A DNA stretch of 64,000 nt from Ardenticatenaceae bacterium (GCA_020634315.1 JACKBV010000024.1:1-64000); one strand, 5' to 3'; numbered from the stretch's first letter, positions 36,025 through 46,495 are shown. Notes: a model not told the origin generated them from the sequence alone. Translations and numbers: made by a program.

Positions 36025-36837
36025 ATGCCAGAGTTACCTGAAGTTGAAACGACGGTGCGGGCGCTGCGCCCACTTTTGCTGGGACGCAAGATTACCGAGG
36101 TGCGCAATTATTGGCCGCGCCACCTGGGAAATGTGGATTTGCCGACGTTGCAGCGCCGCGTACACGGCCGTTCCATTCAAACCGCCAGCCGACGTGGCAA
36201 ATATTTGGTATTTACCCTCAGTGATGGGGAAACGATCATTATTCACTTGCGTATGTCTGGGCATTTGTCTGTCGTTGCGGCCGATACGCCGCCGCAAAAG
36301 CATGTACACACCATTTTTGCCCTGGACAATGGGCAAGAGCTGCGTTTCCGAGACCCGCGCAAGTTTGGCAAAGTTTATTTGACTGCGGAGCCAGCCGATG
36401 TGTTGGGTGCATTGGGGCCAGAGCCGTTGGTTCCGGAATTTACGGTGGCGCTGCTGCGGGAACGGTTAAACGGCCGTAAACGTGCCCTCAAACCGTTGCT
36501 GCTTGACCAGACGTTTATTGCCGGCGTGGGGAACATTTATGCCGATGAATCGTTGTTTTACGCAAAATTGCACCCACAGCGCACGGCCGACTCTTTGCAA
36601 GATGCCGAAATCATTGCCCTGCACCAGGCCATCCAACGTGCTTTGCAGTTGGGAATTGAGCGGGAAGGGGCTAGTATTGATTCATATATCAAGCCGGATG
36701 GAACGCGTGGCGACATGCAAAATGCAGTCAATGTATTTCGCCGCACCGGCAAACCGTGTTATACATGTGGCACACCAATAGAAAGAATGGTTTTGGGCGG
36801 GCGCAGTACCCATTTTTGCCCGCACTGCCAGAAATGA
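36025..36837 (+). CDS. mutM: formamidopyrimidine-DNA glycosylase
   Basis: This base-excision enzyme removes 8-oxoguanine and formamidopyrimidines and cleaves the resulting site. The 270-residue protein starts MPELPEVETTVRALRP with the catalytic Pro2 and Glu3, carries the conserved helix-two-turn-helix segment AGVGNIYADESLF, and ends with the C-x2-C ... C-x2-C zinc finger (CYTC and CPHC). It lies 2 bp after the aminopeptidase gene and its stop abuts the next gene. Confidence 0.97.
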   Translation: MPELPEVETTVRALRPLLLGRKITEVRNYWPRHLGNVDLPTLQRRVHGRSIQTASRRGKYLVFTLSDGETIIIHLRMSGHLSVVAADTPPQKHVHTIFALDNGQELRFRDPRKFGKVYLTAEPADVLGALGPEPLVPEFTVALLRERLNGRKRALKPLLLDQTFIAGVGNIYADESLFYAKLHPQRTADSLQDAEIIALHQAIQRALQLGIEREGASIDSYIKPDGTRGDMQNAVNVFRRTGKPCYTCGTPIERMVLGGRSTHFCPHCQK

Positions 36838-36849
36838 GTGAGGGTTATC

Positions 36850-37464
36850 ATGCGAAATGAAATTGAGATGATGCGTGTTTTGCGTGTCCCCCCCATGGGC
36901 AAACTGGTGATTGAAGTTGGGGGGAATCGGATTGAGACGTTAGCCGAAATTTCTAATCCTAAAGTGAAACAGCGGTTGTTGGCGGCGATTGGTGAATTGA
37001 TTGTGGTGGCTGGTGGCTACCAAGAATTGGTTAATGCGGGTGTTGCCGCGCCGTTGGCGGTGTCTCAGCAGGCGGCGGGAGGAGGGGAGGAAACGGCCGT
37101 TTCCTCCGTCACCGATGAGCAGCGTGATCGCTTCCTCAGACAGCTTGAAGCGCAGCGCGATGCCATGAAGGGCAGCAGCAAGTCGGCACCTACCTTAACC
37201 CCATCTCCAAGTGCCTCGTTAACAGCACATGCACCCGAAGTCACCAATCAGCTTAGCATTGTCGAGCAAATTGATGCCATGTTGCAAAAATACGTTGCTG
37301 CCGATCCAGAACTGGCCTCCCGCTCTATTCACCTTAAGCAAAATCCGGCTGGAGGATTGCGTATTAACGTAGATGGACAATATTACGAACGGCCACGGGA
37401 AATTGACGATCCCAAGATTCAGATCGCCATCAAACAAGCTCTAAAAGAATGGGAATCAACCTGA
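36850..37464 (+). CDS. conserved protein of unknown function downstream of mutM
   Basis: A 204-residue protein. The ATG at 36850 is preceded by GAGGG five bases upstream; a GTG at 36838 is also in frame but has no site. The N-terminal ~60 residues (MRNEIEMMRVLRVPPMGKLV) form a predicted alpha/beta segment; a disordered Ser/Ala/Thr-rich middle (about 75-130) follows, then a small C-terminal domain (VEQIDAMLQKYVAADPELAS). I know no family. A copy of the GGAAACGGCCGTTTCC palindrome lies in the disordered part, read as Glu-Thr-Ala-Val-Ser. It converges with add, overlapping by 9 bp. Confidence 0.7.
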   Translation: MRNEIEMMRVLRVPPMGKLVIEVGGNRIETLAEISNPKVKQRLLAAIGELIVVAGGYQELVNAGVAAPLAVSQQAAGGGEETAVSSVTDEQRDRFLRQLEAQRDAMKGSSKSAPTLTPSPSASLTAHAPEVTNQLSIVEQIDAMLQKYVAADPELASRSIHLKQNPAGGLRINVDGQYYERPREIDDPKIQIAIKQALKEWEST

Positions 37465-38541
37465 CACGACTAAATTCCCATTTGGATTGAGCAATCCCCC
37501 AATTGGTAATATCCGCTCAAAATGTGCAATAAGCTGCTGTTTTTCCCCATCAGGGAGAAAGGCAGCTTTTGCTGCATTTAACACAAGTTGGCGTAGTTCA
37601 ATATATTCCAACCCCAGCACATCAACGGCGACTTGATACTCATCCGTTAAGATGCTGTCGCTGATGCTGGGGTCGTCTGTATTAAGCGTGACCAGTACCC
37701 CCAGGTTAAGTAGATCAACCAGTGGGTGATGTCGCATTTTGTGAACAACGCCGGTTTGCAAATTGCTGGTCAGGCAAACTTCTAGTGCCACCTGACGATC
37801 CCTTACCAGGCGCAAAATCTCTGAGTTCTCGATGGAACGCACCCCATGTCCAATCCGATCCGCATGTAGTTCCTCGATGGCCTGTTTTACCCCTACCGCG
37901 CTGGCCCATTCCCCGGCATGAATGGTGATCCCCATGCCCGCTTCTTTCGCTTCCTGGAAAATGGGTTTGAAGGGGCCTGGGGGGAATTTAACCTCGTTTC
38001 CGGCCAGGTCTAGCCCGACCACACCACGTCCCAACCGGTCGAAGGCGACTTTCGCGACTTCCCGCGCCTGTTCGATTGGCTCGTGCCGCACCAATGTCAC
38101 AATGAGCCGGACTTGAATTTGATGATCCTGGCTGGCTTTTTGTGTAGCTTGAATCACCCAATCGGTTACGCTATTGAGAGAAAATCCGCGCACTCGCGCC
38201 AATGCCTGGGGGCTAAAGCGCAGTTCTAGATAGTGAATGTTGTCCGAGGCGGCATCGGCCACAACTTCGTAGGCCAAACGACTGATCGCTTCTGGGCTGC
38301 GATAAAAGTGGCGCAGCACCTCAAATTTGCTGAGGAAAACTTCGTGATCTTGGGGATCGTCGGTGATTTGTACAAACGGCCGTAACCGATCAAGATTGGC
38401 CGCCGGTAAATCCAAACCGAATTCGCGGGCTATTTCAAGCAGCGTTTCCAGACGCAACGAACCTTCTAAATGTCGGTGCAAATCAATTTTTGGCATCGAC
38501 TTTAAGGCCAATGGATCAACGACACGTTTTTTGAACTTCAA
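37456..38541 (-). CDS. add: adenosine deaminase
   Basis: Add hydrolyses adenosine to inosine in purine salvage. The 361-residue protein has the zinc His pair in KIDLHRHLEGSLR (His22, His24), the HAGE motif with the catalytic Glu, RIGHGVRS, and NTDDPSIS for the last zinc Asp. The start is a TTG at 38541 with AGGA nine bases upstream; the next in-frame ATG is residue 16, just before the motif, so the TTG is preferred. It converges with the preceding unknown gene (9-bp overlap). Monocistronic. Confidence 0.95.
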   Translation of the reverse strand: MKFKKRVVDPLALKSMPKIDLHRHLEGSLRLETLLEIAREFGLDLPAANLDRLRPFVQITDDPQDHEVFLSKFEVLRHFYRSPEAISRLAYEVVADAASDNIHYLELRFSPQALARVRGFSLNSVTDWVIQATQKASQDHQIQVRLIVTLVRHEPIEQAREVAKVAFDRLGRGVVGLDLAGNEVKFPPGPFKPIFQEAKEAGMGITIHAGEWASAVGVKQAIEELHADRIGHGVRSIENSEILRLVRDRQVALEVCLTSNLQTGVVHKMRHHPLVDLLNLGVLVTLNTDDPSISDSILTDEYQVAVDVLGLEYIELRQLVLNAAKAAFLPDGEKQQLIAHFERILPIGGLLNPNGNLVVSG

Positions 38542-38671
38542 TGGTGTTATTCCTACTACGTTAATCTTGTGGTACCCGGCAACAGTAGTATACGCGATAG
38601 GAACTACCAGGGTCTGCCGGTAAATTGATACCCAATTTATACAATACTTTTCTTTTGCGCGGAAATCAATA

Positions 38672-41600
38672 CTACATTGGTTCTAGGGCAGATTTCTTGG
38701 GCAGTGTAAAGTGGAATGAGCTGCCTTTTTCTAGTTCGCTTTCAACCCAGATTTTGCCGTGATGGGCGTCGATGATTCGCTTGACAATTGCCAACCCCAG
38801 GCCAGTTCCCCCAAACCGACGCCGGGACGATCCATCAACCTGATAAAAACGCTCGAAAATTTTATCTAACTTATCTTGTGGAACACCAATACCTTGATCT
38901 GTTACGGTGATCAGAACGTTTTCCGGTTGTTCCTGTAAACGCACGCTGATTGTGCCGCCGTCCGGGCTAAATTTGATGGCATTTCCAAGTAAATTGTTCA
39001 AAACTTGATTAATACGGCCTTTATCAAGATGGATAAGGCTGTCACCGATGGCTTCATAAATAATTTGCAAGCCTTTTTTCTCGGCTACGATGCTGTGCCC
39101 GGAAACGGCCGTTTTAATTAACTCTGCGATTGACACAACCTCCAGTTGCAGGTTGTTCGTGTCAATACGCTGTAACGTCATAATATCATCTATCAGGCGC
39201 GTTATCTCATCTGTTTTCGTGGCGACAATTTGCAAAGCATCTTGTTGCTCCGCATTCATCAGCCCCATTTCGCCGTCCATGAGCAGATCAACATATCCTT
39301 TGACAAAGGTAAGCGGCGTCCGTAACTCATGGGAGACATTTTGCACCAATTCATCCTTTAGACGATCATTTTCCTTCAACTCTTCGTAGGCCACAGCCAA
39401 TTCTGCGGCACGCTCTTCTAACTCAGCAAACAAGCGGGCGTTGGAAATAGCAATACTGACCTGCGCCGCAGCAATGGTCATCAGTTGGATGTCTGATTTA
39501 TTAAACGCATTTGACTTGTCGCTGTCAACAGTCAAAGTGCCACGCGTTTGGTCGCGAATGATGAGCGGCATGACAAGCAAACTGCGCACAACTTCGTCAA
39601 AGAAGAGGAAATCAGGTTCCCGGTATGTGTCACGAATGTAGATATGCTCACCACTGCGCACAACCTCACCAGAAACACCTTCACCCAACTTGAGCCGGGA
39701 GCGTGAAAATTCAGGGCTAACACCGGCCGTTGCCTCCACAATTAGCTCTGTTTCATCTTCAGAAACCATCACGATGGTGCTGGCACGCGCGTTGAGCAAC
39801 TTGCGCAAAATTTGCACGGTGGTTTGCAAAACAGATTCCAGGTTGAGATTACTGGTGACTTGCTTAGCCATGTCAACAAGCGCCGACATATCACGCAGGC
39901 GTCGCTGCGCTTCATCATAAAGGCGTGCGTTTTTTACGGCAACGGCCGCCTGGTCAGCCAACAAGTTGAGCAAAAGCGTTTCTTCTTCGCTAAAGGCATG
40001 TGTGCGTAAATAGGTGGTCGTGAATACGCCAATAACCTGATCCTCATGTTTCAGGGGGAAACCGGCAATGGCGCATATGCCCCAAGGTTTTGATTCATTG
40101 GTTTGAAAGAGTGGGTGATTGCTGGCATCGTTGATGACGATAGGCACTCCTTCCTGAACCACTTTCATGGTAATGCCGTTGGGGCGCGGCGAGGCAACGG
40201 CCGGTTTACGGCTGCCATCGTACCATAGAGCTGAGCCATAGGTGAACTGCTGTGTCTCAGCGTCGTAAAGGAAGATGTGCATGTTGTGCGCATCCACGAG
40301 TTTGAGTGCAGCTTCCGTGATGCTGTCTAAAACCTCTCCAAGTTCAAGCGGCGTGTTTAGTTGCAGCACAATTTCATGAAAAGTGGAAAGCTCTTCGACG
40401 CGGCGTTGTGCCTGGGAAAAGAGGTGGGCATGTTCAATGGCTACAGCGGCTTGACCGGCCAGATTTTGGGTTAAACGCAGCTCGCTTTGGGTGAACGAGC
40501 GTGGATGGTTTGCCTGTCCTAGAGCCAATAAACCCAGCACTTTTTGTCGCCGTACCAGCGGAACGAGCAGCACAGATTTGAGTTCGGCTGCTTCAAGCAG
40601 CGCGATTTGATGGGGGCTGAAGGCATTGTCGTAGCGCAAACTGTGAATCTCTTGTGTTTCAAAAACACGTTGCACAATGGGATATTGTTCGAGGTGTTCA
40701 ATGTTGCGCAGCCCGATGTGGCTTTGTTCACGCTCCCATTGCATGGCTGATGCTTGATTTTCGTGTGCTGCCGGGTAAAGGTTGCGGTGAGTCTGATCCC
40801 AAACAAAAATGGAGCAGCTGTCAACCTGAATGGCGCGTACCATTTCTGTGGCAACTGTTTGCAAGACAAAATCTTGATCCAGGTTGGCCGTCATGGTGGC
40901 ACTGGCCTGGTATAGTGTGCCCAGTTCACGCAGCTGCTGCTCGGTTTGTTGGTGTAGATAGGCGTTTTGCAGGGCGACGGCAGAATGGGTAGCTATGGTG
41001 CTGGCGAGCCATTGCTCGTGTTTGGTGAAGGCATCCTCGTTGTGGCTGATGACGCTGAGAATACCCAGTACCTGTCCGTTGATGACGAGGGGAATGCCTA
41101 TCCACGTTTGTGCTTTTTCGTGTCCGGTGAAATCAGGCCAACGCGGGTCATCGGTGACATTATGCAGGGTTTGTATTTCTTTGCTTTGGCGTACAAGGTG
41201 CAGGATGGCGTTGTCTTGCCAGATTTGCTCGCTTTCGCTGGGGGAGAGGGGTAACGGCCGTTCATAATAATCATGCCCTGCGCCAAACATAAACTGGCTA
41301 TCTTGCCACAAAAAGACATAGGCCACATCGTAAACGAGCAAGTCGCTTAGCGCCAGGAGCAAATTCTTGAGAATGACATTGACATCGAGCGAAGTCCCGA
41401 TGACGGCGATGGCTTGCCGCAGCGCCACGGCTATTTGGTAATCCTGAACGCCTTGCGTCACCATGGTGCGCGTTGTGGTGTACAGCTGCGCATTTTTGAT
41501 GATGATGGCAATTTGCTCAGCCAACGATTCGAGCAGTTGAAAATCTGCCTGGCTGAAGGCGTTGAATGTGTCGCTTTGCAGCGAAATGACCCCGATGACT

Positions 41601-42301
41601 TCCTCTTGAACAAAGAGGGGCACACTCATGATCGACGCCATTTGCCCCTGGTTTAGGATGCCGGGAACGGGTTTTTCGTCTTTGGCCCAATTGCCGGTGA
41701 CGTATGCTTTGTTGTTGACAATGACCCAGGCGCTCAGGCTTTCATCATCCAGGCTAGAGACGGGTTCCTGTGTCAGGCGCTGCCCTTTTTCTGTCACGAC
41801 GGGGAATGTGATTTGGCGGTTATTGCCGTTGTAGAGGGCGATGTAGCCGGTGTCGGTGTTGAAGATTTGCAGGAGACGGTGGTGCATGTCTACGACTGTC
41901 TCGTCAATGGGCTGCAAGACTTGAGCCGCTTCGATGACGCTGCGAATGATGGCTTGTTGTTTTGCCTGGGCTTTTTGCCCGGCTAACAGGGATTGGAAGT
42001 AGTCTGATTGGCTTAAAAGGGTGGCAACGATGCTGAGAACGGCCGTTTCATCATCGTTGAGCGGGGTGCTGCATTCGACTTGCAGCCAATAGCCGGTTTG
42101 GGCAATGGGATACTGACAGGTTTTCTCGTTGTTCGCGGTGCCGTTAGCGGCAACGGCCGTTTGCGTTACCGTTGCTCTCGCCGATAGCTCTTCCTGTGCG
42201 AACCGATCCACCAGTTCTAGCAAAGCTTGTTTCGTTGTTATGGTGTGTAGCTGCTGATATAAGACTTTCAGCGCTGCAAAACGGCCGTTTCCCACGCGCA
42301 T
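38672..42301 (-). CDS. multi-GAF soluble histidine kinase
   Basis: A 1209-residue kinase without membrane segments. Five GAF-type domains are discernible at about 130-290, 310-465, 480-640, 660-815 and 830-980, separated by short coiled coils, followed by HisKA (phosphoacceptor His in LVQNVSHELRTPLTF) and HATPase_c (NLLGNAIKFSP, DQGIGVP, GTGLGLAI). The start chosen is ATG 42301, preceded by AGGGGG; an upstream ATG at 42352 would put a 12-bp hairpin inside the coding region, so it is rejected. There is no response regulator next door. It lies downstream of secA on the same strand across about 150 bp. It is a second giant GAF kinase, similar in layout to the one at 4818-8417. Confidence 0.92.
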   Translation of the reverse strand: MRVGNGRFAALKVLYQQLHTITTKQALLELVDRFAQEELSARATVTQTAVAANGTANNEKTCQYPIAQTGYWLQVECSTPLNDDETAVLSIVATLLSQSDYFQSLLAGQKAQAKQQAIIRSVIEAAQVLQPIDETVVDMHHRLLQIFNTDTGYIALYNGNNRQITFPVVTEKGQRLTQEPVSSLDDESLSAWVIVNNKAYVTGNWAKDEKPVPGILNQGQMASIMSVPLFVQEEVIGVISLQSDTFNAFSQADFQLLESLAEQIAIIIKNAQLYTTTRTMVTQGVQDYQIAVALRQAIAVIGTSLDVNVILKNLLLALSDLLVYDVAYVFLWQDSQFMFGAGHDYYERPLPLSPSESEQIWQDNAILHLVRQSKEIQTLHNVTDDPRWPDFTGHEKAQTWIGIPLVINGQVLGILSVISHNEDAFTKHEQWLASTIATHSAVALQNAYLHQQTEQQLRELGTLYQASATMTANLDQDFVLQTVATEMVRAIQVDSCSIFVWDQTHRNLYPAAHENQASAMQWEREQSHIGLRNIEHLEQYPIVQRVFETQEIHSLRYDNAFSPHQIALLEAAELKSVLLVPLVRRQKVLGLLALGQANHPRSFTQSELRLTQNLAGQAAVAIEHAHLFSQAQRRVEELSTFHEIVLQLNTPLELGEVLDSITEAALKLVDAHNMHIFLYDAETQQFTYGSALWYDGSRKPAVASPRPNGITMKVVQEGVPIVINDASNHPLFQTNESKPWGICAIAGFPLKHEDQVIGVFTTTYLRTHAFSEEETLLLNLLADQAAVAVKNARLYDEAQRRLRDMSALVDMAKQVTSNLNLESVLQTTVQILRKLLNARASTIVMVSEDETELIVEATAGVSPEFSRSRLKLGEGVSGEVVRSGEHIYIRDTYREPDFLFFDEVVRSLLVMPLIIRDQTRGTLTVDSDKSNAFNKSDIQLMTIAAAQVSIAISNARLFAELEERAAELAVAYEELKENDRLKDELVQNVSHELRTPLTFVKGYVDLLMDGEMGLMNAEQQDALQIVATKTDEITRLIDDIMTLQRIDTNNLQLEVVSIAELIKTAVSGHSIVAEKKGLQIIYEAIGDSLIHLDKGRINQVLNNLLGNAIKFSPDGGTISVRLQEQPENVLITVTDQGIGVPQDKLDKIFERFYQVDGSSRRRFGGTGLGLAIVKRIIDAHHGKIWVESELEKGSSFHFTLPKKSALEPM

Positions 42302-42322
42302 AAATCCCCCTTCATAGTCAGG

Positions 42323-42350
42323 GAGACCGGCGAGTCTCCTCGCCGGTCTC
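42323..42350. repeat. perfect 12-bp hairpin between secA and the GAF kinase gene
   Basis: GAGACCGGCGAG and CTCGCCGGTCTC flank a 4-base loop. There is no T tract on the minus strand, so it is not a classic terminator; it could be a processing or attenuation element for the secA-kinase region. Confidence 0.7.
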
Positions 42351-42455
42351 AAACATATACATTACTTTTGTTTGCCAGACATGAAACCACGTTTTGAATG
42401 ATGCGTCAATGTGTGGTGGTGAAATAGCCGTAAAAAGTCGAGATGGGCAGGTTTT

Positions 42456-45400
42456 TTATCGCGGGCGTGCCCGTTTTTGCGTCTTTCCCTTTTTCGTGGT
42501 TTGTTGCCCATTTTCCGGTGTAGCGGCGGCATCAATACGCATATGGCACTGCTTGTATTTTTTGCCACTGCCACACGGACAAGGATCATTGCGGCCAACT
42601 TTTGGCACATCCCGGCGTAATTCAACACCCTTGCCTTGAGCGCGTTTGACTACCTGGTAGCCTGCATCCTGCGCTTGAATTTGATACGCTTGCTCAGCTT
42701 GTTGTTTTTGTACAAATGCCTGATGGCCGGCAATTTGACGGAAAAAGCGATCAGCGATGTCTTTTTCGATGTTACGGCGCATGTCCGCAAACATGGCATA
42801 AGAACGTCGCTTGTATTCCACCTTCGGGTCGCGCTGCCCAACGGCTTCCAGGCCGATTTCGCGGCGCAGGTCATCCATTGCCGTCAAATAATCACGCCAT
42901 TCCCGATCCGTTGCCGATAATAGCAGTTGGCGTTGGAAGACACGGTACTCTTCGGCGCCAATGTGTTCCCGCCACTTGTCTTGTTGTTTATTGACATAAC
43001 CGGTCAGGGCGATGACAAGCGCATCGCTGTCTAGCGCGGAAAGGCTTTCCAGCAGCAGGTTGCGCACGGCTTCTTCGGCCTCATCACGGAAGCGGAACTG
43101 CTGTGCTGTTGCGTTTTTTGTGGAGAGGCTTTCTACTTTGAATTGGGCGAAGGCGTGGTCGATAGCGGCAACGGCCGTTTCCCAAATCTTCCCACGTTTT
43201 TCCGGCTCAATCTGTTCCGCCAGAAACTCATTAAACAGGGACTCTACTTGCAGCAAATATTCGCGCCGCGCATTTTCCTTTGCTTGCAACTGTCCCGATT
43301 TCCGTGCTGCCAGGCCACCCAGATTTGGTACCGGCGATAACAAAGGCAGAAAACGGCCCATTGCTTGCAGCAGCTGGTACAGATTTATCCCTTGCTCTTC
43401 GTTTTCGTAGGCCAGCGCCATCAGGCGTTCCGCCAGGCGATCATCGCGCAGCCCTTCTAGCGTTTCACGGTCAAGCTGCATCACATTTGGCAGTAACCGC
43501 CGCACCTGGCGCAAAACACCGGGTACATTAATTTCATCGGTCGCTTCTGTGGTAAAGGCTGTAATCGCCCGTTCAACTTCCCCACGCGCATAATCCCGGT
43601 AATTGACGACGTAATTGTCCACCAGTTCATTAATGGTGGTGGCAAATGCCTCTTCGATTTTCTCGTCCAGGTCAAGGGCTTCGCCCAGCAAAATGGCACG
43701 CCGTTCTGCATAAATTGCCTGGCGCTGCTTATTCATCACGTCATCATATTCGATGACGTTCTTGCGCATGTCGAAGTTATACCCTTCCAGCCGCTCCTGC
43801 GAACTGGCAATGAGGCGGTCAAGCACACCATTCTCAATAGGCATGTCTTCGGGAATATTGGTGCGTGCCATGAAGTTTTTCAGCCGCTCGCCGCCGAAAC
43901 GCTTCATCAAGTCATCTTCCAACGAGAGGAAGAAACGGGAGGAACCGGGATCGCCCTGACGCGCCGCACGCCCGCGCAGCTGATTGTCAATACGCCGTGA
44001 TTCGTGTCGTTCGGAACCAATGACGTGCAAACCGCCAATCTGCCACACTTCTTGCCGTTCGTGCTCAGTTTGCTGCTTGAGGGCGACAATGCGGTCAATG
44101 ATGTCTGCTTCCAGACCGGGTACGCGTTGTACGACGGCTCGCGCTTCATCCAAATCCCCGGCAAGCACGGCTCGCGTCAGCGCCGCGCGTGCATTGTAAT
44201 GCTGCTCAAAGAGAACTTCTGCCAGGAATTGTGCGGTTTTGCTGTTGTCCCCTTTCAGGCTGACATAGCGCGTATAGATATTCCACTGCCGCAGCGTATC
44301 ATCCACAAGGGCGACATCTTTGCCCAGGCTCTCCACAAATTCGCGGGCTTCTCCCAAACGGCCGCCATGCACCATGCGCAGCACAGTGAGAATGCCGTTG
44401 TAGTCCATGTCATATGGCTCTTGCAGTGTGCGTGCCAGATAACCGATAACCTGGACTTCCTCAATTTCTGCTAATGCCGCGTCAAATTCGGCTTTAGTGG
44501 TGAGCAGGGCACCCACCAGGTCTGGGTTGAGTTTGCCATGTCGTTGTGCCAGGTTGCGTGCGGCATCCTCGCCTTCGCTGAGCAGCGTGGCTGCTAATTG
44601 CGCCAATTGGGGGCGATCAAACAGCTCTTTTTCCAGCGTCTCGGCGGCCATGCCTTCGGGATTGCCACCCAGCAAAATGTCAGTACCACGACCCGCCATG
44701 TTGGTGGAAATGGTGACTGCGCCTTTGCGCCCAGCTTGGGCGACGATCAACGCTTCTGATTGGTGTATCTTGGCGTTGAGGACGTTGTGCGAAATTTTTT
44801 CGCGTTGTAAGTAGTGGTGGATCGTTTCGGAATGTTCGACGGATGTCGTACCCACGAGAATGGGGCGACCTTTTTCATGGAATCGCTTGATTTCAGCGAG
44901 AATGGCCTGGTCTTTGCCGTTTTCTGTGCCATACACCTGATCGGGGAAATCAATACGCTTGAAAAAGCGCGGCTGATTGCTTTCTGGGTCCACATATTTG
45001 ATGGCCTCAGCCCCTTCAACTTTTTCTTTTTGTGCTACCAGGTTCATGGCGTGGGTGGTGACGATGTGCTCGACGTTGGTGGGCAGGGGGGTGACGCCTA
45101 ATTCGTAGATTTTGTCGAATTCTTCGGCGTCGGTAACGGCCGTACCCGTCATACCAGCCAGCTTTTCATAGAGACGGAAATAATTTTGCAGCGTGATCGT
45201 CGCCACCGTCACCGTTTCTCGTTTGACGGCGACCCCTTCTTTGGCCTCAATCGCTTCGTGTAGACCGTCTGAGTAGCGACGTCCTGGCATGAGACGGCCG
45301 GTAAAATCATCAACGATAATGACCTGCCCTTCTTGCTCCACATATTGCACATCGCGCTTGTACAGATATTGCGCTCGCAGCGCATTATCCAGGTAGTAGG

Positions 45401-46382
45401 TGAGATGGTTGTATTGCGGATCGTAGAGGCTGTCTCCTGCGTCTACATCAATCTCAGGAATGCGTTTCTCGATTTCGGCAATGCCCATATCGGTGAGGCT
45501 GATACTGCGGCTTTTTTCGTCAATATCATAATGGCCGTTTGCTTCCTCTTCTTCATCGGCCGTGTTGCGGCGTAGATTGCGCACATATTGAGCAAAGCGT
45601 TCATAATCCTTGCCTGATTCGGAAGCAGGGCCGGAAATGATCAAGGGCGTGCGTGCTTCGTCAATGAGGATGTTGTCAACTTCGTCAATGACGGCAAAAT
45701 GCAAGTCGCGCTGCACCAGACGTGCCGGGTCTGTTGCCATGTTGTCGCGCAGATAGTCGAAGCCAAATTCGCTGCTGATACCGTAGGTGATGTCTGCTTT
45801 GTATGCCTGCTGCCGAGTGCAAGGGCGCCAATGGACGAGGCGTTCATCCTCTAACTCTGCGCCAGGGTTCACGTAATCTGGGTCGTATAGGGCAGAAAAG
45901 CCAAGCGGGCCGATGACACCGACGGTTAGCCCCAGGAAATGGAAAATTTTACCCATCCAGCCACCATCACGGCGGGCCAGGTATTCGTTGACTGTGACCA
46001 GGTGAACACCTTGATTGGTGAGGGCGTTCAAATAAAGGGGCAGGGTGGCGACCAATGTTTTACCTTCACCCGTGCGCATCTCGACGACATTCCGCCGATG
46101 CAGGAGCACGCCGCCCATGATTTGTACATCGTAATGGCGCAAGCCTGTGGTGCGGAGGGAGGCTTCGCGTACCAGGGCAAAGGCTTCTTCTAGTAAATCG
46201 TCAAGAGACTCCCCTTGCTCATACCGTTCTTTGAGAACGGCCGTTTTTGCTCGTAGTTCTTCATCCGACAAACTTTTTAGCTCTGGTTCATATTCAGCCA
46301 CGGCTGCGACAAGCGGCGAGAGAGAATTAACCAGTTTCTCGGTGGCATCACCGGTGAATAATGAGACAATTTTCTTAAACAT
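42456..46382 (-). CDS. secA: protein translocase subunit SecA, enlarged
   Basis: SecA is the ATPase that drives preproteins through SecYEG. The protein (1308 residues, against about 900 in E. coli) has Walker A GEGKTLVA, DEVDNILIDEART, and the GRGTDI and GRAARQGDPGSS motifs. The zinc-binding SEC-C tail CPCGSGKKYKQCH is at the C-terminus. The extra length is mainly an insertion of about 200 residues in nucleotide-binding domain 2 between LLGGNPEG (about 565) and GGLHVIGSERHESRRIDNQ (about 785), plus a longer C-terminal domain. Insertions at this place are known in several phyla. The gene stands alone on the minus strand, with few ACGGCCGT palindromes for its length. Confidence 0.97.
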   Translation of the reverse strand: MFKKIVSLFTGDATEKLVNSLSPLVAAVAEYEPELKSLSDEELRAKTAVLKERYEQGESLDDLLEEAFALVREASLRTTGLRHYDVQIMGGVLLHRRNVVEMRTGEGKTLVATLPLYLNALTNQGVHLVTVNEYLARRDGGWMGKIFHFLGLTVGVIGPLGFSALYDPDYVNPGAELEDERLVHWRPCTRQQAYKADITYGISSEFGFDYLRDNMATDPARLVQRDLHFAVIDEVDNILIDEARTPLIISGPASESGKDYERFAQYVRNLRRNTADEEEEANGHYDIDEKSRSISLTDMGIAEIEKRIPEIDVDAGDSLYDPQYNHLTYYLDNALRAQYLYKRDVQYVEQEGQVIIVDDFTGRLMPGRRYSDGLHEAIEAKEGVAVKRETVTVATITLQNYFRLYEKLAGMTGTAVTDAEEFDKIYELGVTPLPTNVEHIVTTHAMNLVAQKEKVEGAEAIKYVDPESNQPRFFKRIDFPDQVYGTENGKDQAILAEIKRFHEKGRPILVGTTSVEHSETIHHYLQREKISHNVLNAKIHQSEALIVAQAGRKGAVTISTNMAGRGTDILLGGNPEGMAAETLEKELFDRPQLAQLAATLLSEGEDAARNLAQRHGKLNPDLVGALLTTKAEFDAALAEIEEVQVIGYLARTLQEPYDMDYNGILTVLRMVHGGRLGEAREFVESLGKDVALVDDTLRQWNIYTRYVSLKGDNSKTAQFLAEVLFEQHYNARAALTRAVLAGDLDEARAVVQRVPGLEADIIDRIVALKQQTEHERQEVWQIGGLHVIGSERHESRRIDNQLRGRAARQGDPGSSRFFLSLEDDLMKRFGGERLKNFMARTNIPEDMPIENGVLDRLIASSQERLEGYNFDMRKNVIEYDDVMNKQRQAIYAERRAILLGEALDLDEKIEEAFATTINELVDNYVVNYRDYARGEVERAITAFTTEATDEINVPGVLRQVRRLLPNVMQLDRETLEGLRDDRLAERLMALAYENEEQGINLYQLLQAMGRFLPLLSPVPNLGGLAARKSGQLQAKENARREYLLQVESLFNEFLAEQIEPEKRGKIWETAVAAIDHAFAQFKVESLSTKNATAQQFRFRDEAEEAVRNLLLESLSALDSDALVIALTGYVNKQQDKWREHIGAEEYRVFQRQLLLSATDREWRDYLTAMDDLRREIGLEAVGQRDPKVEYKRRSYAMFADMRRNIEKDIADRFFRQIAGHQAFVQKQQAEQAYQIQAQDAGYQVVKRAQGKGVELRRDVPKVGRNDPCPCGSGKKYKQCHMRIDAAATPENGQQTTKKGKTQKRARPR

Positions 46383-46461
46383 AGGCGCAATTGTACAAGG
46401 TAAACCTTAATAAAGTGTTAGCTATACTCGAATATTTAGCAAGTGCTTGATCCCGTTCAGC

Positions 46462-46495
46462 CAAAAACAGAGAGCGGTATTGGCGTGTCTCTCTG
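46462..46495 (-). terminator. Rho-independent terminator after the nucleotidyltransferase gene
   Basis: On the minus strand CAGAGAG and CTCTCTG form a 7-bp stem around a 14-base loop, followed by TTTTT. It lies 34 bases after the stop codon at 46529 and before secA. Confidence 0.65.

Noticed and set aside
42302..42352. Upstream ATG extending the GAF kinase by 17 codons
   Set aside because: The added codons are made of a perfect 12-bp hairpin and have no ribosome site, while ATG 42301 has AGGGGG upstream.
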